A stretch of DNA of 9,094 nucleotides. Origin: Blautia sp. AF19-10LB. GTDB taxonomy: Bacteria > Bacillota > Clostridia > Lachnospirales > Lachnospiraceae. The position numbers and the translations under genes are program-made. Every line of letters begins with the position of its first letter. Within the stretch, counting starts at the first letter, position 1. Below are positions 5,450 to 9,094 of the stretch, one piece after another. The notes beneath the pieces were generated by a model. It was not told the origin of the DNA. It worked only from the letters and a program-made list of their open reading frames with translations, and searched no databases. The DNA is taken from positions 1-9,094 of the forward strand of contig NZ_QTWS01000064.1 of assembly GCF_003461245.1 (NCBI RefSeq). The letters run 5' to 3'.

Positions 5450-6253
5450 TCAATATGACATCAGAAATTTTACCATCTTTTCATTTACATATTGGCTTTC
5501 CGGGATCTCCGGCAGGGCGGTACTGAATGCATGAGGAAGTTTTTTGTGGGGACCCAGATCTTCCAGATGGCAGATGCCTCCTGACTTCTGTATGGCCCTG
5601 GCATATTGTCTGCTGTAATTTCGCAGGGAATCTCCATAAACTGTGATAAGAAAGGACGGCGGCAAGTGTTCGAGAATCGCTTTGTTTTCCGGATTTATGT
5701 ATAGATAAAAAGAACTTTTCTTCCACCCTTTTCCGTAAATACAGGAAGGAAGAAAAATTCCGATGCTGTCCATTTTTGTCGTGTAATACATCCCGCTCGC
5801 CAGGCCCATTGCCCGAATCCCAAGATCTGCTGGCACCACTCCAAAAACATCTGCCAGCTCCGGACTCTGCATCATCGCAGCCAGATATACACACAGGCTT
5901 GCCCCCGCACTGGTTCCTGTCAGGTAAATACGTTCTTCATCTCCATTATATTTCTGAAAATACACTCTGGAATTTTTAATTCCTTTCATCAGATCTCGAA
6001 GAATCTGTGGAAACAAAGACTCCGGTGCCAGAGGATATTCCAGAGAAAATACAAGAAATCCCTTCTGGCTCATTTCTGCACAGAACAGATGACTTTCCTC
6101 TTTTTTCCCAAGAAGGAAACCGCCACCATGAAGGTTAAACATGATCGGAAGCTTTTTATCATGCTTTTTATCATGCTTCTTTCCACGGTAAATATCCATA
6201 AAATGACAGGCCATGCCATCCCCCATATAATCAATATCCCGAATCAGCTCCAC
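5450..6253 (-). CDS. Alpha/beta-hydrolase esterase (HSL-type), start in doubt
   Basis: A serine esterase or lipase-like enzyme that probably hydrolyses short-chain or sugar-ester acyl groups. Residues are counted from the GTG at 6253 (267 residues). They show the oxyanion motif HGGGF (42-46), the nucleophile elbow GTSAG with Ser115, the acid in VYGDS (Asp208) and the base in LPHAFS (His241), the full triad of the hormone-sensitive lipase family. No signal peptide is seen, so it is cytoplasmic. Coding similarity clearly continues upstream (QTAKKEKLLDNFLERHEAEH, then PFPED), to a much better start at 6352, but an in-frame amber codon lies at 6331-6329. The GTG has only a poor, too-close GAGG, so expression from it may be weak. 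A 12-base tandem repeat sits inside the gene. It follows the FGGY kinase on the same strand and may share its transcript. Confidence 0.85.
   Translation of the reverse strand: MELIRDIDYMGDGMACHFMDIYRGKKHDKKHDKKLPIMFNLHGGGFLLGKKEESHLFCAEMSQKGFLVFSLEYPLAPESLFPQILRDLMKGIKNSRVYFQKYNGDEERIYLTGTSAGASLCVYLAAMMQSPELADVFGVVPADLGIRAMGLASGMYYTTKMDSIGIFLPSCIYGKGWKKSSFYLYINPENKAILEHLPPSFLITVYGDSLRNYSRQYARAIQKSGGICHLEDLGPHKKLPHAFSTALPEIPESQYVNEKMVKFLMSY
6151..6178 (-). repeat. 12-base tandem repeat inside the esterase gene
   Basis: GCTTTTTATCAT occurs twice in tandem (6151-6162 and 6163-6174), followed by a partial third copy (GCTT). Read on the minus strand it encodes KKHDKKHDKK just before the first core strand and the HGGGF motif. 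The unit is a multiple of three, so slippage would change a surface loop by four residues without breaking the frame. Confidence 0.7.
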
Positions 6254-6352
6254 ATCCTCAGGAAACGGATGCTCCGCTTCATGCCTTTCCAGAAAATTAT
6301 CCAGAAGCTTTTCCTTCTTCGCCGTCTGCTATATTAGCATCCTCTCAAACAT
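6254..6352 (-). pseudogene. Native N-terminus of the esterase, cut by an amber codon
   Basis: ATG 6352-6350 has an AAGGGG ribosome site seven bases upstream and is in frame with the esterase (33 codons above the GTG). The codons read MFERMLI, then TAG at 6331-6329, then QTAKKEKLLDNFLERHEAEH and on into the esterase. The sequence after the stop looks like the usual helical cap start of HSL-type esterases. A single base change in the codon (for example CAG to TAG, or AAG to TAG) would explain it. Confidence 0.6.
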
Positions 6353-6360
6353 AAACAATC

Positions 6361-6389
6361 CCCTTAGATATTATATGCGTTATACAACT
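6361..6389 (-). pseudogene. 3' tail of a lost Rpn-family gene
   Basis: 26 of 29 bases match 4141-4169, the last eight codons, stop and next few bases of the intact Rpn gene. On the minus strand the scrap encodes LYNAYNI-stop where the intact gene has LYKEYNI-stop. The similarity begins within the stop codon of the FGGY kinase and ends just after the Rpn stop, so the kinase and the tail are joined almost base to base. The tail has no start of its own, and it supplies the AAGGGG used by the interrupted esterase start. Confidence 0.65.
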
Positions 6390-7696
6390 TAAAAAGCCAT
6401 AGCACTGCTGACTGCTGCTCCACAGGCTGCCTCTTCCTGGTACACAGCCAATGATAAATCTGCCCCAAACATCTCACTGCTGATTTCCTGTAATACTTTG
6501 TTTTTTCTCATTCCATTACCAGACGCAACCAGATGAGATACCTGAATTCCCGTCCCCTGATGAATTTGCTGATACATGTCATAAAGCTCTTTTATCATGC
6601 CATGCAACACACCATAGGTTATTCCTTCCGGTGTAAAATTGTTTTCGCTGATATTGGTAATACTGCCACGAAGCGTTGGATCTGTTCTTGTTCCGTTAAA
6701 TAAAGTAGACACTTCCACAGGATTTTCCTGATTCATAGCAGCTCTTGCCAATTTCTTCAAAACTTCATATAATGCCTTATCTTCACCACCAGCCTGTACC
6801 ACAAAAGTTCTGAAAAACTTCTCCAACACTGCATAAGCACGCCCTCCACAGAGAGATGCCCCTACCAGAATATATTTTCCTCTTGCGAGTGGTCTGGCTT
6901 CGATTCCCCCTTCTTCAAATGGCTTATCCGATAATACAGAAATCTGCCCACCCGTTCCCATGTTTAAAAGCAATGTATTTTCCTGAAAACCAACACTTCC
7001 CAGAAAGCTTGCCTGATTATCACCCAGTGCCACCGTCACCGGTATTCCATCATAGTATCCCAAGATTTTAAACTCATCTGTAACTTCCGGCAACTGTCCC
7101 GGATCCATGCCAAGTTTATGAATTGTATCTATATAAAACATCATTTTTTCACTGTCAAAAAGACCCAAACTTGCTGCATTACTGATATGCACAATTGGTG
7201 TTTTTCTGCCTGTGAGCTTCATTCCAAGATAATCACTAATTGTACAGAAGGAAACTGCATTCTTCGGCACCTGATTCTTTTTGCAGTGATACAGGTGTGT
7301 AGCAAGTCCATAGCCTGTCGAAATCGAAAAACCTGTCTCTTCTTTTACCAGACAGACAACACTCTTCCCATCAAATTCCGGAAGATTTCCTCGCCCATCC
7401 TGCCAAGTATAAAGTGGACTGACACAATTTCCATCCTCATCAATATACAGAATTCCATGCATCTGACCGGTAAGACCAATTGTCCCCACATCTTTATACG
7501 CCTTCCGTAATTCTTTCAGCTCCCGCATCGCTTTTTCTACAATTCTATCCGGATTCTGAATGCGTTCCCATTCCTTTTCAGTCCTTATAAATGTCCCATT
7601 AGGAACCGTTCTTGATTCCAAAACCGCCTTTTTTTCTGTATCCAGTACAACCAGACTGATCGTTGTTGTACCAATATCAATTCCGATTACTTTCAT
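6389..7696 (-). CDS. FGGY-family carbohydrate kinase, sedoheptulokinase-like
   Basis: A 435-residue cytoplasmic kinase that phosphorylates a sugar or polyol from ATP. The N-terminal phosphate loop is GIDIGTTTIS (5-14). Substrate-side motifs are GLTGQMHGILY (74-84) and PLYTWQDGRG (94-103). The catalytic base is probably Asp226 in ALGDNQASFLG. The C-domain has NMGTGGQIS (245-253), STLFNGTRTDPTLRGS (330-345) and the adenosine motif ASGNGMRKN (391-399). The GQMHG and TWQDGRG pairing is typical of the sedoheptulokinase branch, which would make sedoheptulose 7-phosphate for the pentose phosphate pathway; another ketose or polyol is possible. ATG 7696 has AAGGAG seven bases upstream. It lies 60 bases past the HsdR fragment on the same strand and is followed directly by the Rpn tail and the esterase. 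It appears complete and is probably functional. Confidence 0.9.
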   Translation of the reverse strand: MKVIGIDIGTTTISLVVLDTEKKAVLESRTVPNGTFIRTEKEWERIQNPDRIVEKAMRELKELRKAYKDVGTIGLTGQMHGILYIDEDGNCVSPLYTWQDGRGNLPEFDGKSVVCLVKEETGFSISTGYGLATHLYHCKKNQVPKNAVSFCTISDYLGMKLTGRKTPIVHISNAASLGLFDSEKMMFYIDTIHKLGMDPGQLPEVTDEFKILGYYDGIPVTVALGDNQASFLGSVGFQENTLLLNMGTGGQISVLSDKPFEEGGIEARPLARGKYILVGASLCGGRAYAVLEKFFRTFVVQAGGEDKALYEVLKKLARAAMNQENPVEVSTLFNGTRTDPTLRGSITNISENNFTPEGITYGVLHGMIKELYDMYQQIHQGTGIQVSHLVASGNGMRKNKVLQEISSEMFGADLSLAVYQEEAACGAAVSSAMAF

Positions 7697-7756
7697 CCCT
7701 GCTCTCCTTGCCTTATGTAGTGTACCAAGTCAGTTAATCACCTCTTTTGACCTGTA

Positions 7757-8998
7757 TTACTTCCTGCTGACTTTGGTTTTATTTGCAGCACCATACGCAT
7801 TCTTTTCTTCTGCTGCCATCATCACAGGTTCTGATTTTCTTTCATAGTATGAAATAGTGTTATTTCCCGAAAATTCTTCAAAATTCTCCACCTGCTCCAT
7901 AACCTTATTAAACACTTCTGGACTATACTGTGGCGGGTAACCATTTTTGACTAAGCATATCTTTATTTCCAGTTTTAGCTCATTTCTTACATTCTGATTA
8001 TTAAGCCAATCTGTAAATGAAGACTTTGTATCAATGATTTCCTTCACTTTCCGTGCAAGAGCTTTACACTTATCATTAATAATAACTCCATCTACTTCTC
8101 TATCTGTTCCGTATTCAAAGTTATATTGATCACGCAGAGAAATCAGAATATCATAAAATGCTTTTTCTTCAAATGTTAATCCAATCTTGCGGAAACTTGC
8201 TCTATTCTCTTTCATCTGGCGTAGTATAATCAAAGCTTGCTCTGTTGCGATCTTAATAATGTCTTCAGAAGCTTGTTCCTGCGCTTCTCCTGCCTCTTCT
8301 GCCGAAAGATGCTTACGCCTTTCGTGATATTCTTCAATCGTCTTCTCAAGCATTTCCTGAAATGTTTTTGCAGCTATCTGATTTACTTTACTATATTCTT
8401 TGATCTGTTTACGAAGCATTTTTACAAGAAGTTCCAGCTTGGTCGCCGGCATTTTAACATCAGATAATTTTTCAAAATATTCTGGTGAAAATATATCTTC
8501 TTCCTCACCACTTTCAAGAATACTTTCCACCTGATTATATTTCAATGCCTCTTCCACCATCCTGGAAACCGCACGATTCATGGTGTCTGTATCCACATCA
8601 CCCGTTCCGCTCATTTTGCGAACAAAGCCGGCTATCGCCATAAAACACTGAGCAAGTGCAGATTCTTCTTCGCCAAGTTCACCCGATGGCTGACAGATGT
8701 CAAACGCTGCTCTCATACGTTTCACTGTCTTCAAAAAGTATGTTTTAAATGAAACTGTCTGAGAAGCACCCTTTCCTTCAAAATGTAATTCCTGTATTGA
8801 AGCAAAAACATATTCCGCTGCCTTTGTAAGAAGTCTGTAGCGTTCAATCGGATCACATTCTGCATCAATAAACGGAGTTAAATCATAACTTACAAACATA
8901 TTTTTTAATATTTCAAGTTCTTCTCTGAATACTGATGTAGCCTGTTCAACATCGTCAGACGTAGGTGCAACAGAAGTATTTCCACCATAAACTTTCAT
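7757..8998 (-). CDS. hsdR: Orphan C-terminal fragment of type I restriction subunit HsdR
   Basis: The 413 residues correspond to the C-terminal helical region of HsdR, the part that holds the motor to the rest of the type I restriction complex. Matching features are KLELLVKMLRKQIKEYSKVN (187-206), FQEMLEKTIEEYHERR (213-228), LTFEEKAFYDIL (274-285) and the ending DWLNNQNVRNELK...GYPPQYSPEVFNKVMEQVENF. A full HsdR is around 1000 residues with an N-terminal nuclease and two helicase domains; none is present. HsdR-like sequence extends a few codons above the ATG (ISISEAMKVYGG) and then meets an in-frame TGA near 9026 and AT-rich non-coding DNA. The ATG has only a weak GAAG. No hsdM or hsdS is nearby. 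I read it as a 5'-truncated remnant, although the long open frame means expression of a stand-alone domain cannot be excluded. Confidence 0.8.
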   Translation of the reverse strand: MKVYGGNTSVAPTSDDVEQATSVFREELEILKNMFVSYDLTPFIDAECDPIERYRLLTKAAEYVFASIQELHFEGKGASQTVSFKTYFLKTVKRMRAAFDICQPSGELGEEESALAQCFMAIAGFVRKMSGTGDVDTDTMNRAVSRMVEEALKYNQVESILESGEEEDIFSPEYFEKLSDVKMPATKLELLVKMLRKQIKEYSKVNQIAAKTFQEMLEKTIEEYHERRKHLSAEEAGEAQEQASEDIIKIATEQALIILRQMKENRASFRKIGLTFEEKAFYDILISLRDQYNFEYGTDREVDGVIINDKCKALARKVKEIIDTKSSFTDWLNNQNVRNELKLEIKICLVKNGYPPQYSPEVFNKVMEQVENFEEFSGNNTISYYERKSEPVMMAAEEKNAYGAANKTKVSRK

Positions 8999-9094
8999 TG
9001 CTTCAGATATAGAGATCTTTATGCGTCATACTAACTTAACTTGTTGTGCTAGATAAAATAAAATATAAAGAAACTTCAACAAAATGTGCTATCT
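8999..9094. other. AT-rich edge region at the HsdR breakpoint
   Basis: On the minus strand the HsdR reading frame is lost here: a TGA lies in frame near 9026 and upstream DNA is AT-rich without coding character. Two similar words, TGTGCTAGAT around 9046 and TGTGCTATCT at the window end, sit about 40 bases apart and could mark a rearrangement end. I see no gene. Confidence 0.35.

Noticed and set aside
5325..5534. Plus-strand frame across the terminator and esterase end
   Set aside because: It reads through a strong bidirectional terminator and antisense to the esterase, with no ribosome site.
6329..6331. Pyrrolysine or other recoding at the amber codon
   Set aside because: No methylamine or pyl genes are visible, and HSL-type esterases are not known to use it. 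A plain nonsense mutation is simpler.
1..9094. CRISPR array, toxin-antitoxin pair, retron, or phage genes
   Set aside because: No regularly spaced repeats, reverse transcriptase, recognisable antitoxin or phage structural protein was found on either strand.

Overview
The window looks like accessory DNA from a low- to mid-GC Firmicute of the Lachnospiraceae type (gut Clostridia). This rests on the AT-rich spacers, the strong AGGAGG-like ribosome sites, the simple T-tailed terminators, the multiple Rpn-family (PD-(D/E)XK) gene copies and an HsdR of the clostridial kind. No rRNA, tRNA, CRISPR array or phage structural gene is visible. Every gene except one transporter lies on the minus strand.

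Layout from left to right. Positions 1 to about 660 hold the left-end half of an IS200/IS605-family element: the first 32 codons of a tnpB running off the window, a complete tnpA, and a cluster of hairpins upstream of tnpA. Positions 747-1297 hold a small promoter-driven unit encoding a 126-residue membrane protein and, 16 bases downstream, a 30-residue single-pass peptide. Positions 1378-1525 hold a decayed scrap of an Rpn-family gene. Positions 1562-2457 are a LysR-type regulator broken by a one-base shift in a run of six A. It is divergent from a sodium:amino-acid symporter (NSS family, 2589-3980), with a 7-7-7 inverted repeat in the shared promoter region. A two-way terminator separates the transporter from an intact Rpn-family gene (4144-5073). 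Positions 5104-5383 appear gene-free and end in a second two-way terminator. Then, read on the minus strand, come an orphan C-terminal piece of a type I restriction HsdR (8998-7757), a sedoheptulokinase-like FGGY kinase (7696-6389), a 29-base scrap of an Rpn gene tail (6389-6361), and an alpha/beta-hydrolase esterase whose apparent native start is cut off by an amber codon at position 8.

Reading the genes together: the working parts are probably the NSS transporter, the FGGY kinase, the intact Rpn protein and perhaps the small membrane unit. The LysR gene, the HsdR and the native esterase start look damaged. The most striking pattern is a mosaic. Pieces of Rpn genes occur at three places, and a short stretch resembling the FGGY kinase lies just past the 3' end of the intact Rpn gene, while an Rpn tail lies just past the 3' end of the FGGY kinase. 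This suggests repeated recombination at Rpn gene ends. I did not find a convincing new defence or signalling system. The best candidates for something undescribed are the two-gene membrane unit with the 30-residue peptide and the Rpn/kinase mosaic.
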